A stretch of DNA of 64,000 nucleotides. Source: JADGHX01 sp035760965 (GTDB lineage Bacteria; Pseudomonadota; Gammaproteobacteria; Steroidobacterales; Steroidobacteraceae). Numbering within the stretch: the stretch's first letter is position 1; each line of letters begins with the position of its first letter. The translations under genes and the position numbers were made by a program. The stretch covers positions 1 to 64,000 of the forward strand of contig DASTRY010000012.1 of NCBI GenBank assembly GCA_035760965.1. Reading direction: 5' to 3'. Below, one piece after another: positions 26,805 through 34,507 of this stretch. The notes under the pieces were generated by a model. The model did not search any database and was not told the DNA's origin. It saw nothing but the letters and a program-made list of their open reading frames with translations.

Positions 26805-27134
26805 ATGAAGCGCGCATTCAGTCTGCTGGCTCTTGCGACATCGACGACGCTCGCGCAGGCCGCACCCCCATCGGGACAAGCCGTCTACGAGCGCTGGTGC
26901 GCGCCGTGTCACGCGCCCGGGCCCGGCCACCCGGGCACGCAATCGCTGCAGATCAAGTATGGCGGCAGAACGCCGGCCGTGCTGCTCGAGCGCACGGACC
27001 TCTCGCAGCAAGTAGTGGCGACCTTCGTGCGCCAGGGCATACTGTCGATGGCGCCCTTTCGCAAGACCGAGATTTCGGATGCGGAGCTCGCCGCCCTGAC
27101 GGCGTACGTGGCGCAGAACTTCAAATCGCAGTGA
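26805..27134 (+). CDS. Small c-type cytochrome, p-cresol-methylhydroxylase subunit type
   Basis: 109 aa from ATG 26805, one base after the stop of the broken flavoprotein gene. A signal peptide (AFSLLALATSTTLAQA) is followed by a single CAPCH haem motif at about residues 32-36, a methionine ligand candidate in ILSMAPF, and the C-terminal helix ISDAELAALTAYVAQNF. Size and context match the cytochrome subunit of flavocytochrome 4-alkylphenol hydroxylases, which accepts electrons from the flavoprotein in the periplasm. With the partner disrupted, this subunit is orphaned unless another flavoprotein is encoded elsewhere. Confidence 0.88.
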   Translation: MKRAFSLLALATSTTLAQAAPPSGQAVYERWCAPCHAPGPGHPGTQSLQIKYGGRTPAVLLERTDLSQQVVATFVRQGILSMAPFRKTEISDAELAALTAYVAQNFKSQ

Positions 27135-27150
27135 GCGCGGAGGCAAGCCG

Positions 27151-27846
27151 ATGAAACGTCGTGACCTTCTCAAAGTGGCGGCAGCCCTGGCCCTCGCATC
27201 GCGTGCCTACGCGGCCGGCAAGGAAAAGATCGGCATGATCGGCTCCGGCAACGTCGGCAGCGCGCTCGGGCGCACCTGGGCGAACGCCGGGCACGAGGTG
27301 ATGTTCTCCTCGCGCAATCTGGAGAGTGACCGGAAGCTCGCTGCCGACATCGGCAAGAACGCACGCGCCGGCACGCCGCAGGAGGCCGCGGCGTTCGGAG
27401 ATGTGCTCGTGTTCGCGGTGCCTTACGGTGCCCTGCCCGAGCTGGGCAAGACGCTCGGCAGTTCGTTGAAGGGCAAAGTCGTCATCGATGCGTGCAATCC
27501 CTTCCCTCAGCGCGACGGCGAGATTGCGATGCGCGCGCGCGAGCAAGGCGCTGGGCGCGTCTCAGCGGAGTTGCTGCCGGGCGCGCGCATCGTCCGCGCG
27601 TTCAACGCGATCGGCGCGGCACGGATGGGTTCGGCGCATGAGGAGCCCGGGAAGGTCGGCATGCCGATCGCGGGCGACGACAAGGAGGCGATCGAGATCG
27701 CGTCGCGCCTCATCCGCGAGATCGGCTACGAGCCGGTGCTGGTCGGCGGTCTCGACATGGGCAAGTATCTGATGCCGGGGACGCCGCTCGCCGGCGAGCA
27801 CTCGCCGGACGAAATACGCAAGATCGCCGCTACCCTGAAGCCTTGA
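27151..27846 (+). CDS. NADPH-dependent F420 reductase-like NAD(P)-binding protein with Tat-like leader
   Basis: 231 aa starting 16 bp after the cytochrome. The N-terminus MKRRDLLKVAAALALASRAY resembles a twin-arginine signal. It is followed by a Rossmann fold with IGMIGSGNVGSALGRTWANAGHEV and SSRN, then VVIDACNPFP and a helical end, the pattern of F420H2:NADP oxidoreductase-like proteins (NADP_Rossmann, PF03807 type). Enzymes of this group move hydride with NADP(H), though members in non-F420 bacteria have unknown partners. Probable operon with the cytochrome. The 3' end overlaps the convergent gene by 17 bp. Confidence 0.85.
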   Translation: MKRRDLLKVAAALALASRAYAAGKEKIGMIGSGNVGSALGRTWANAGHEVMFSSRNLESDRKLAADIGKNARAGTPQEAAAFGDVLVFAVPYGALPELGKTLGSSLKGKVVIDACNPFPQRDGEIAMRAREQGAGRVSAELLPGARIVRAFNAIGAARMGSAHEEPGKVGMPIAGDDKEAIEIASRLIREIGYEPVLVGGLDMGKYLMPGTPLAGEHSPDEIRKIAATLKP

Positions 27847-28360
27847 CGCAGGGCGCGTAGTGGTCGAGCCACATGACCTCGCGAGCGGTGCCGCCCGTGA
27901 GGTCGGCCAGATGCCGCGAATACCCGAGCAGCTTCGCGAGCGGCGCGGTCGCGCGCACGACGGCTGTGGTGCGCGAAACTTCCTGGTCTAGCAGGGTTGC
28001 GCCCCGCTCCAGAAGGTCCTGCCGGACGGCCGGGAAATCCTTGGCTGCGCACAGCACGCGCACGCCCATGTGCGGCTCCTCGAGCGCGGCGCCGTGTCGA
28101 TAGCGAATGGTCAGCGGGCCGATGTCGATCTGATCGCCATAGACCTCGCGCAGGATCTCGGTCGGTCCTTCGAGGGCGGCTTCGGTCTCAGCCCGGATCA
28201 CGATGCCGGCGGGGCTCGCCTCGAACTGACAGTCGTGCCGCTCCGGCAGGAATCCGAGCACGCGCTCGGCGAAGGCCTGTTGCTGCCGTTCCGAGCGATG
28301 GGTGCACGTGAGCTCGAGAGGATGACCAGCGATCACGCCCGCCAGTTTGTAGCCCAGCAC
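27830..28360 (-). CDS. Stand-alone protein resembling elongation factor G domains III and V
   Basis: 176 aa from a GTG at 28360 (start uncertain, no good ribosome site). Residues about 40-90 follow the EF-G domain III pattern, ending ILREVYGDQIDIGPLTIRYR, which parallels the 'LRREYGVEVEVGPPxVxYRE' boundary in EF-G. Residues about 95-172 match domain V: EPHMGVRV, then the ending VVRATAPLAKLLGYSRHLAD and DLTGGTAREVMWLDHYAPC. The GTPase domain and domain IV are absent, so it cannot act as a translocase. Function unknown; it might bind the ribosome or be a decayed paralogue, but the frame is intact. Recognition rests on motif similarity by eye. Confidence 0.7.
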   Translation of the reverse strand: MLGYKLAGVIAGHPLELTCTHRSERQQQAFAERVLGFLPERHDCQFEASPAGIVIRAETEAALEGPTEILREVYGDQIDIGPLTIRYRHGAALEEPHMGVRVLCAAKDFPAVRQDLLERGATLLDQEVSRTTAVVRATAPLAKLLGYSRHLADLTGGTAREVMWLDHYAPCVKASG

Positions 28361-28456
28361 TGCGGCGCGGACAATTCGAATTATTCGACCGTTTTCCTGC
28401 TGTTTCTTCTAAGTGTGCTTTCTTCCATGTGACGGCGGGCGCAGTATCGTGCGCCC

Positions 28457-29308
28457 ATGTCTCCACGCGGTGTGCACGAGACGCTCCTGGCCCGGCTCGC
28501 GCTGACGGCGCTCTTGACGCTCGCCCCCGCCATCGCGGCCGCGCAGCGCGAGTTCCGCGTCTATCCGAGCTTCGAAGGCGCGGATGCGGATGCGCCGCTG
28601 CCGCCCGACTGGCAAGTGCCCGGCGAGGTGGTCATCGGGCGACTCATGTATCCGAACGGTGCATTCAGCTTCTTCGGCGGCGACTGGCGTCAGGGCGGCA
28701 CGAGCTGGACGGACGATTACCCGCGCGGCGATCGCACGCTCGTGCAGATGCTGCGCCGATTCACGCGCATGAACGTGCGCGCCGTCGAGCAGCCCGTGAA
28801 TCTCGACGACGGCGACGACGTCGACTACTGGCCCTTTCTCCTCGTCGGCCTCGCGCAGGCGTGGCAGCTCACGGACAGTCAGGCTGCGAATCTGCGCGAG
28901 TACCTGCTGCGCGGCGGCTTCATGTTCTGCGACAGCTTCTTCGGCTCGAGCAATTGGACGGGATTCGAGGAGAGCCTGCGGCGCGTGTTTCCGGACCGGC
29001 CGATTCTCGACTTGAAGGACGATCACCCGATCTTCCACACGGTGTTCGATCTGCCGCACATGACGCGCGTGCAGATTCCGAACATGAACTCGCTGATGGC
29101 GGGCGGCAGCGGCTATCTCTCCGACGGCCGCGTGCCGCGCTGGCGCGGTATCGAAGACGATACGGGCCGATTGATGGTGCTGATCGCCTTCAACAACGAC
29201 GTGGCGGACGCATGGCAGTGGGCCGACGATCCGCGCTATCCCGCGAGAGAGGCGAATCTCGCGCTGCGGCTGGGCGTCAACGTCGTGATGTACGCCCTGA
29301 CGCACTGA
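28457..29308 (+). CDS. DUF4159 domain protein, exported
   Basis: 283 aa with a signal peptide (LLARLALTALLTLAPAIAAAQ). The remainder matches the DUF4159 pattern: GRLMYPNG near the start, then DYPRGDRTLVQMLRRFTRM, YLLRGGFMFCDSFFGS and an end AREANLALRLGVNVVMYALTH. DUF4159 proteins are predicted to have a class I glutamine-amidotransferase-like fold and often occur in membrane-bound MoxR/BatA-like clusters; here the gene stands alone. Periplasmic location, function unknown. Convergent with the TonB-dependent receptor. Confidence 0.88.
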   Translation: MSPRGVHETLLARLALTALLTLAPAIAAAQREFRVYPSFEGADADAPLPPDWQVPGEVVIGRLMYPNGAFSFFGGDWRQGGTSWTDDYPRGDRTLVQMLRRFTRMNVRAVEQPVNLDDGDDVDYWPFLLVGLAQAWQLTDSQAANLREYLLRGGFMFCDSFFGSSNWTGFEESLRRVFPDRPILDLKDDHPIFHTVFDLPHMTRVQIPNMNSLMAGGSGYLSDGRVPRWRGIEDDTGRLMVLIAFNNDVADAWQWADDPRYPAREANLALRLGVNVVMYALTH

Positions 29309-29389
29309 GGCCGCGGGAGATATCCGGCGCCGCGCGCTGAGAGGGGGCTCAGTCCGCCACGACGCCGAATACCTCCGCACCAGGCTGGA

Positions 29390-32300
29390 TCAGAACCTCA
29401 GCTTCACGTTCAAGAAGTAGCGGCGACCCAGCACGTCGTAGAAGCCCGCCTGAGTGAAGTTCGCCGCGCCGTCGAGCACCGTCTGACCGCCGCCGGAGCT
29501 GGCTCCGATCGTCTGGATCTGCCCGGCGCCGATCGGCGGCGGCTCCTTGTCGAACAGGTTGTCGATGCCGCCGCTCAGAGCCACCGAGTCGGTGATGTTC
29601 CAGTCGCCGGTCAGCGAGAACATGTCATAGGACTCGGCGCCTTGGATCGGCGTGAGTGGATCCGTCACGTACGCGTTGCTGCGGATCGAGGGCAGGTGCT
29701 GCCAGTTCAACCCGACGTTCCAGCTGCTCATGCCGTAGCGCAGCGTCATGTTCGAGCGCCAGTCGTAGAGCGTGCCGCGGGTGGGGGTGCCGAGCGTCCC
29801 CTTGTTCTCGAGCGCCGGGGCCGTCTTGAACTCCTGCGCCTTGTAGCTGAAGAGCTTCGTGACCGACAGATTCATCGACAAGCCGCCCGGAAGGCGCGCG
29901 AGGCCGAGATCGCTCATGTCCGCACGCCAGTCGAAGCTCAGATCGAGCCCCGAGGTCTCGATGATCCCCAGGTTCTCGTACTGCGAGAGCACTTGCAGCG
30001 CGGCGCCGGTGTTCTCGTCGCGAATGATGTTGCGGCAGACGCCGTTGGGATCGTCGATGGAGTAGTTGGGATTGCTGGAGCCGTCCCGGTTGAAGCACAG
30101 GTCGAAGGTCGACTGCGCGCTCACCGTCGCGATCGCGTCCGTGATCTTCACGTGGTAGTAGTCGAGCGACAGGCTGGCGTTCGACAGCGCCGCGCTCTCG
30201 AACGGCGAGGTGAACACCGCGCCGAACGTGTACGTGCGGCCCTCCTCGCTGGCGAGATTGCGGTTGCCGCTGCTCACCTGGAGGATGACGCCGTCGGCGC
30301 GACCGCCGAGATAATTGTTCGGGTCGGCGCTGAACTCGGACGTCGTGTTCCCGATGAGCGCCTGACACAGCGCCTGGACGGCCGCGCGATTGGGGTTCGC
30401 CGGATTGTTACCCGTCGGCTCACGCGTGTCGGCGCGACAGTATTCGGGCCCGCGCATCGTGAGCGCCTGGCTGCTCGCATCGAGGAACAGCTCGTTGATG
30501 TTCGGGGCGCGGTTCGCCAGCTGATATCCGCCGCGGAAGCGAACGTTGTTGATCGGCGACCAGGTGAAGAGCGCTTTCCACGTCGGCACGCTGCCCGTGA
30601 TGTCGTAATCCGAGTAGCGATAACCGAGCTCGAGCTCGAGACTGCGCGCCAGGAACTTGTCCTTCAGCAGCGGCACGAGCAGCTCGCCGTACACCTCCCG
30701 CACCGTCGTCTGGCCGATGACGTTCGCCTGACCGAAGGTGCCGATCGGGATGTCGACGATCGAGTTCACCTCGCGCGTCGCATCCGGCAGGTACTGGAAC
30801 TCGTTCTTGCGATAGGTCACGCCGAGCGCGCCGCGGAGCTCGCCCATCGGCAGATCGAACAGCCGGCCCTGCGCGGTCGCCTCGTAGATGTTCTGGCTGA
30901 GGCGCGTACGATCAGTGTAGCTCGCACTGATCGCATCGATGCAATCCTGCGTGACCTCGAACTGCGAGAAGATCGGCAGGCCGCTGGTGCAGCTGATCGA
31001 CGTAGTGCCGGCGGCCGTCGCGCTGTAGCCCTTGCCGTAGTTCGGCGCCTGCGCAATGGCCTGGAAACGACGCAGCGACGCAAAGCCGATGTAATCGAGA
31101 TCGGTACGGGTCTCGCCGTGCGAGGCGTACGCCTCCCACGTCCAGTCGGAGATGCCCAGCGAGCCGCGGAAGCCGGCCAGCAGCTGATACAGGTTCGTCG
31201 TGTTCTCGACCTGTCGCGTCGGCAGGAAATTCAGCGTGCCGCCGAGCGCCCAGCTCGCATCGGCGCCGGAGATCACCACCGGCTGGCCTGTCACCGGATC
31301 GTAAGACACCGGGGTCGTGGCATTGCTCGTCACGTTGGGGCCGCGGCTGTCCAGCAGCGAGGCGAGCTGCGGCGAGACGGGGAATGCCTGCGATTGCGTG
31401 CAGCCGCCCGTCGCCGGGCAGTTGAGCCCGTACGCGCCGCCCGGCAAGTACTCGGGTGCGGTGTCACCGTTCGGCAGCAGCGACGGGCCGTAGACGTCGG
31501 AGCCGTGCGGGATCACGGCGCCGAAACCGCCGACCGCGCCCGTCGGCTGCAGCACCTGTCTGTTCGTCGTGTTGACGAAATTGACGGTCGCAAAGGCCTG
31601 CACCTTGTCGCTGACGCTGAAATCGGCCTTGCCGAAGAGCGAGTAGCGATCCATCGGGCTCGAGTAGCGCAGATCGAAATTGTTCTCGATGAGCTGGCCG
31701 TTCGGCCCGATCTTGTAGCGCGGGTCGTTGACGATGTCGCCGGCGAAGCCGAGGCCCTGCAGCTCCTGCTTGAACAGCGAGCCGTCGTCGTTGATGAGGA
31801 AGTTCGTATTGCGCGGCACAGAGTAGCCGGCGGGGCGCTGCGGAAAGAGCGCGTTGGCCGCCGCCTGCGAGGGCAGACCGGTCGTCGTGCTGGCCTCGTA
31901 CTGAAAGCGATTCATGCGCGCGACGGACGTCGAGTTCGTGCGCGAATCCTTCAGCGCTCTGCGGAAGAAATCACGATCGGAGGCGAGCACCTCTTCGCGC
32001 TTGGTGTACTCGAGACCGAGCATGGCATTGCCGCGGCCGTCGCCGAGGCTCGAACCGAGCAGCATGCTCAGACGGTTCTCCTGCCCGTCGCCGCGCTCGG
32101 TGATCGCCGAGCGCGCCTGCAGGTCGAAGCCCTCGAACTTGCTCTTCAGCTTGAAGTTCGTGACGCCGGCGAGCGCGTCCGCGCCGTACACGGCGGACGC
32201 ACCGCCGGTGATGATCTCGACGCTCTCGAGCGCCGAGGACGGGATCGAATTGGTGTCGATGACGAGCGTGGAATTCGCCGGCTGCGCGCGGTGGCCGTCG

Positions 32301-32689
32301 ATGAGCACGAGCGTGCGATTCGCGCCGAGGCCGCGCAGGCTGATGGTCGAGATGCCGGGCGTGCTCGTCGCGCTCGGAAAGACATCGGACGTGTTGAACT
32401 GCGTGTTCGCCGGAACGTACTGCGGCAGCTTGTTCAGCACGCTTTCGACCGCCAGCGTGCTGTTCTGCTCGAACGCCTGATCTTCCACCGTGACGAGCGG
32501 GCTCGCCGCTTCGAGATCGCGCCGGACGATGCGCGAACCGGTAACCGTGACTTCCTGCACCGCGGCCGCATCGGCCTTGGCGGCGCCTTGCGCGCCCTCC
32601 TGCGCCGGACTCACCGTCGGATAGCACGCGGCGAGCGCCGCAGCCACTGCGGCGGCAACGGAACGAGAATCGTACGAATAACGAGACAT
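29390..32689 (-). CDS. TonB-dependent receptor, large (about 1100 aa)
   Basis: ATG 32689 (MSRYSYD) is preferred because GAGGGGG lies six bases upstream; ATG 32695 is two codons earlier. Signal peptide, then QEVTVTGSRI (TonB-box-like region), plug domain to about residue 200 with ISLRGLGANRTLVLIDGHR and GGASAVYGADALAGVTNF, then a 22-strand barrel ending in an aromatic residue (RYFLNVKLRF). It imports a siderophore, sugar polymer fragment or other bulky ligand across the outer membrane using TonB. The adjacent AraC gene (32854-33825, same strand, upstream) is the probable regulator. Ligand not readable from sequence. Confidence 0.94.
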   Translation of the reverse strand: MSRYSYDSRSVAAAVAAALAACYPTVSPAQEGAQGAAKADAAAVQEVTVTGSRIVRRDLEAASPLVTVEDQAFEQNSTLAVESVLNKLPQYVPANTQFNTSDVFPSATSTPGISTISLRGLGANRTLVLIDGHRAQPANSTLVIDTNSIPSSALESVEIITGGASAVYGADALAGVTNFKLKSKFEGFDLQARSAITERGDGQENRLSMLLGSSLGDGRGNAMLGLEYTKREEVLASDRDFFRRALKDSRTNSTSVARMNRFQYEASTTTGLPSQAAANALFPQRPAGYSVPRNTNFLINDDGSLFKQELQGLGFAGDIVNDPRYKIGPNGQLIENNFDLRYSSPMDRYSLFGKADFSVSDKVQAFATVNFVNTTNRQVLQPTGAVGGFGAVIPHGSDVYGPSLLPNGDTAPEYLPGGAYGLNCPATGGCTQSQAFPVSPQLASLLDSRGPNVTSNATTPVSYDPVTGQPVVISGADASWALGGTLNFLPTRQVENTTNLYQLLAGFRGSLGISDWTWEAYASHGETRTDLDYIGFASLRRFQAIAQAPNYGKGYSATAAGTTSISCTSGLPIFSQFEVTQDCIDAISASYTDRTRLSQNIYEATAQGRLFDLPMGELRGALGVTYRKNEFQYLPDATREVNSIVDIPIGTFGQANVIGQTTVREVYGELLVPLLKDKFLARSLELELGYRYSDYDITGSVPTWKALFTWSPINNVRFRGGYQLANRAPNINELFLDASSQALTMRGPEYCRADTREPTGNNPANPNRAAVQALCQALIGNTTSEFSADPNNYLGGRADGVILQVSSGNRNLASEEGRTYTFGAVFTSPFESAALSNASLSLDYYHVKITDAIATVSAQSTFDLCFNRDGSSNPNYSIDDPNGVCRNIIRDENTGAALQVLSQYENLGIIETSGLDLSFDWRADMSDLGLARLPGGLSMNLSVTKLFSYKAQEFKTAPALENKGTLGTPTRGTLYDWRSNMTLRYGMSSWNVGLNWQHLPSIRSNAYVTDPLTPIQGAESYDMFSLTGDWNITDSVALSGGIDNLFDKEPPPIGAGQIQTIGASSGGGQTVLDGAANFTQAGFYDVLGRRYFLNVKLRF

Positions 32690-32853
32690 GAACATCCCCC
32701 CTCATGCGCCTGGCCATCCGTGGTCGGCGCGGTTTTACCTCCGGCGCGAGTGCCGGCCTCCTTATCTGCAATGGAATCGGGGGGCGATCCCTCAATGAAA
32801 TTTGGCGTGGAACAGCGCGCTGTCCACAGCGCGGAGCTGGGTATGACTGGCAG

Positions 32854-33825
32854 TCACCGCCAGTGCGCGGCCGCAGTCCCCAAGCGCGTGCGCCGATAGA
32901 GGCGCGGCGACATGCCATAGCGCGCGCGAAACGTGCGCGTGAAGTGTGGAGCGCTGTTGAAGCCCCAAGAGAATGCGATCTCGGTGATGGAGCGCGCGCG
33001 CCAGCGCTCATCCGCGATCTCGCGCGCGCACTCCTCCAGGCGTCGCCGCAGGATGTACGCAGATGCGGTCTCGCGAGTCGCGGCGAAGATCATTCGCAGA
33101 TAGCGCGAGGAGAGCTGCAGATGCTCGGCGATCGAGCGCGGGCTCAGCTGCGGATCCCGCAGATGCTGCTCGATGTACAGCTTCACTTGCGCATGTCGCC
33201 CATTGACGACGGCCGGCGCGCCGATCACCGAATCGAACGCCATCGCGTACGACGTTGCGATCAGCTGCAGCAGGTGATGCGCAACGCGGTTCTGGAAGTC
33301 GGGGACGAGCCCCGTCTCGAGCTGCGCGCAAAGGCTCAAGGTCATAGCGGCGACGGCACCCGTCAGACCTGCGTTGGCGCGCAGGAGACGCCCGCAAAAG
33401 AGCTCAGGCGATGGCAGGTGCTCCTTCAGTACGCTCACGGGCACGCGCAGCATGACGACTTCCGAGCCGTCGTCGACGTGATATGAGTGAGGTGCTGCAC
33501 TGTCACAGAGGGTGATGTCCCCTGCGCCGAGCACGACCTCGTGCCCGTAGTGCGCGAACACTCCCTGCCCGCGGACCTGGAGCATGAACGAGAACGTGCG
33601 ATCGGGGCCTGGGCTGATGTGACGCGAGGTTCGATCGATGAAGCTGCGGCCGCAACTCATGCGTACCACGCGCAGCGGCCCGAGCGTGCCCGAGCGCAGC
33701 TCCGCGTCGAACCCGGCCTCGTTGGCCGGCGTGAGATCGGCTGCATCGAGGTGCGCGCAGTACACCTCGTTCCATGCCGCCGCCCGCGTGTGGCCCGGCA
33801 GGCTGGAAGCCCGATACGTCTCCAC
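32854..33825 (-). CDS. AraC family regulator with AraC-binding-like N-terminal domain
   Basis: 323 aa from GTG 33825 with GGGGG four bases upstream. Residues about 10-180 form the cupin-like AraC-binding domain of the FeaR type (SFMLQVRGQGVFAHYGHEV, then PHSYHVDD); residues about 215-315 form the double HTH with LSSRYLRMIF and the signature FSWGFNSAPHFTRTFRARYG. It likely responds to a small ligand and acts on a nearby promoter: upstream of it (33878-33904) lies an 11-bp direct repeat, and 165 bp downstream of its stop starts the TonB-dependent receptor. Confidence 0.9.
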   Translation of the reverse strand: METYRASSLPGHTRAAAWNEVYCAHLDAADLTPANEAGFDAELRSGTLGPLRVVRMSCGRSFIDRTSRHISPGPDRTFSFMLQVRGQGVFAHYGHEVVLGAGDITLCDSAAPHSYHVDDGSEVVMLRVPVSVLKEHLPSPELFCGRLLRANAGLTGAVAAMTLSLCAQLETGLVPDFQNRVAHHLLQLIATSYAMAFDSVIGAPAVVNGRHAQVKLYIEQHLRDPQLSPRSIAEHLQLSSRYLRMIFAATRETASAYILRRRLEECAREIADERWRARSITEIAFSWGFNSAPHFTRTFRARYGMSPRLYRRTRLGTAAAHWR

Positions 33826-33877
33826 TTACCCCCCTGCGATCGGCCGTGGATGTACGCCTATCGTATAAAAGGTATCA

Positions 33878-33904
33878 GCCAGGCTGTCAATCTGCCAGGC
33901 TGTC
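33878..33904. promoter_or_regulatory. Direct-repeat operator candidate between AraC and VOC genes
   Basis: GCCAGGCTGTC occurs twice, at 33878-33888 and 33894-33904, with 16 bp between starts, in the 164-bp gap between the divergent AraC gene and the VOC gene. AraC-type proteins bind directly repeated half-sites. An A/T-rich stretch with TATAAA (33864-33869) adjoins it. No measured binding; position and repeat are the evidence. Confidence 0.5.
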
Positions 33905-33989
33905 GATTCATAGGATCTTCGGTGCAGCGCAGCAGGCTCGGTACGGATCATGCTGCCCTGACGCCTGCTCATTTGATGGAGGGCCGCAC

Positions 33990-34361
33990 ATGATCGCGCA
34001 CACGAGCCTCACCGTTAGCGACTACCCGAAATCGAAGGCGTTCTACGTGAAAGCGCTCGCGCCGCTCGGCTATACGAACAACATGGAGTACGGCGAAGCC
34101 GCCGGCTTCAACGACGGCAAGAACACGGATTTCTGGATCAGCAAGAACGATCGCGTCGTGCCGACGCATCTCGCGTTCGAGGCGAAGAGCCGCGAAGAAG
34201 TCGAGGCGTTCTACAAAGCGGCGCTGGCCGCAGGCGGCAAGGACAATGGCGGCCCCGGCTATCGCGACTACTGGCCGGGTTACTACGCTGCATTCGTGTA
34301 CGACCCCGACGGCAACAACATCGAAGCGGTCTGGTACGACTACAGCAAGGTGAAGAAGTGA
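33990..34361 (+). CDS. VOC (glyoxalase/dioxygenase-fold) family protein
   Basis: 123 aa from ATG 33990 with GGAGGG six bases upstream; the frame is open earlier but lacks coding character. It is a single vicinal-oxygen-chelate unit: HTSLTVSDYPKSKAFYVKAL at the N-terminus and the metal/turn region PGYYAAFVYDPDGNNIEAVWYD at the C-terminus. Metal ligands are probably His4 and Glu near the end. The closest paralogue in the window is at 44720-45133, sharing the AGG(K/R)DNG...YHPG/WPGYYAAF pattern. Substrate unknown. Divergent from the AraC regulator, which may control it. Confidence 0.85.
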   Translation: MIAHTSLTVSDYPKSKAFYVKALAPLGYTNNMEYGEAAGFNDGKNTDFWISKNDRVVPTHLAFEAKSREEVEAFYKAALAAGGKDNGGPGYRDYWPGYYAAFVYDPDGNNIEAVWYDYSKVKK

Positions 34362-34507
34362 CCGAACGCGAGCGGCGCGCGCGTTGCACGCCGCTCACGT
34401 GAACGCTGCGGCTCCGCTCGAGACGCGGCTCGGTGTGGTGACGAAGTCTGCGAACCGCGACAGGCCCGGTTGGCGCGCGCGGGTCTCTCCCCTAGGATGC
34501 GCGCCCC

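Noticed and set aside
29642..32899. Long open frame antisense to the TonB-dependent receptor (about 1080 codons)
   Set aside because: No domain, and it extends past the receptor start without a ribosome site; the receptor frame is unambiguous.
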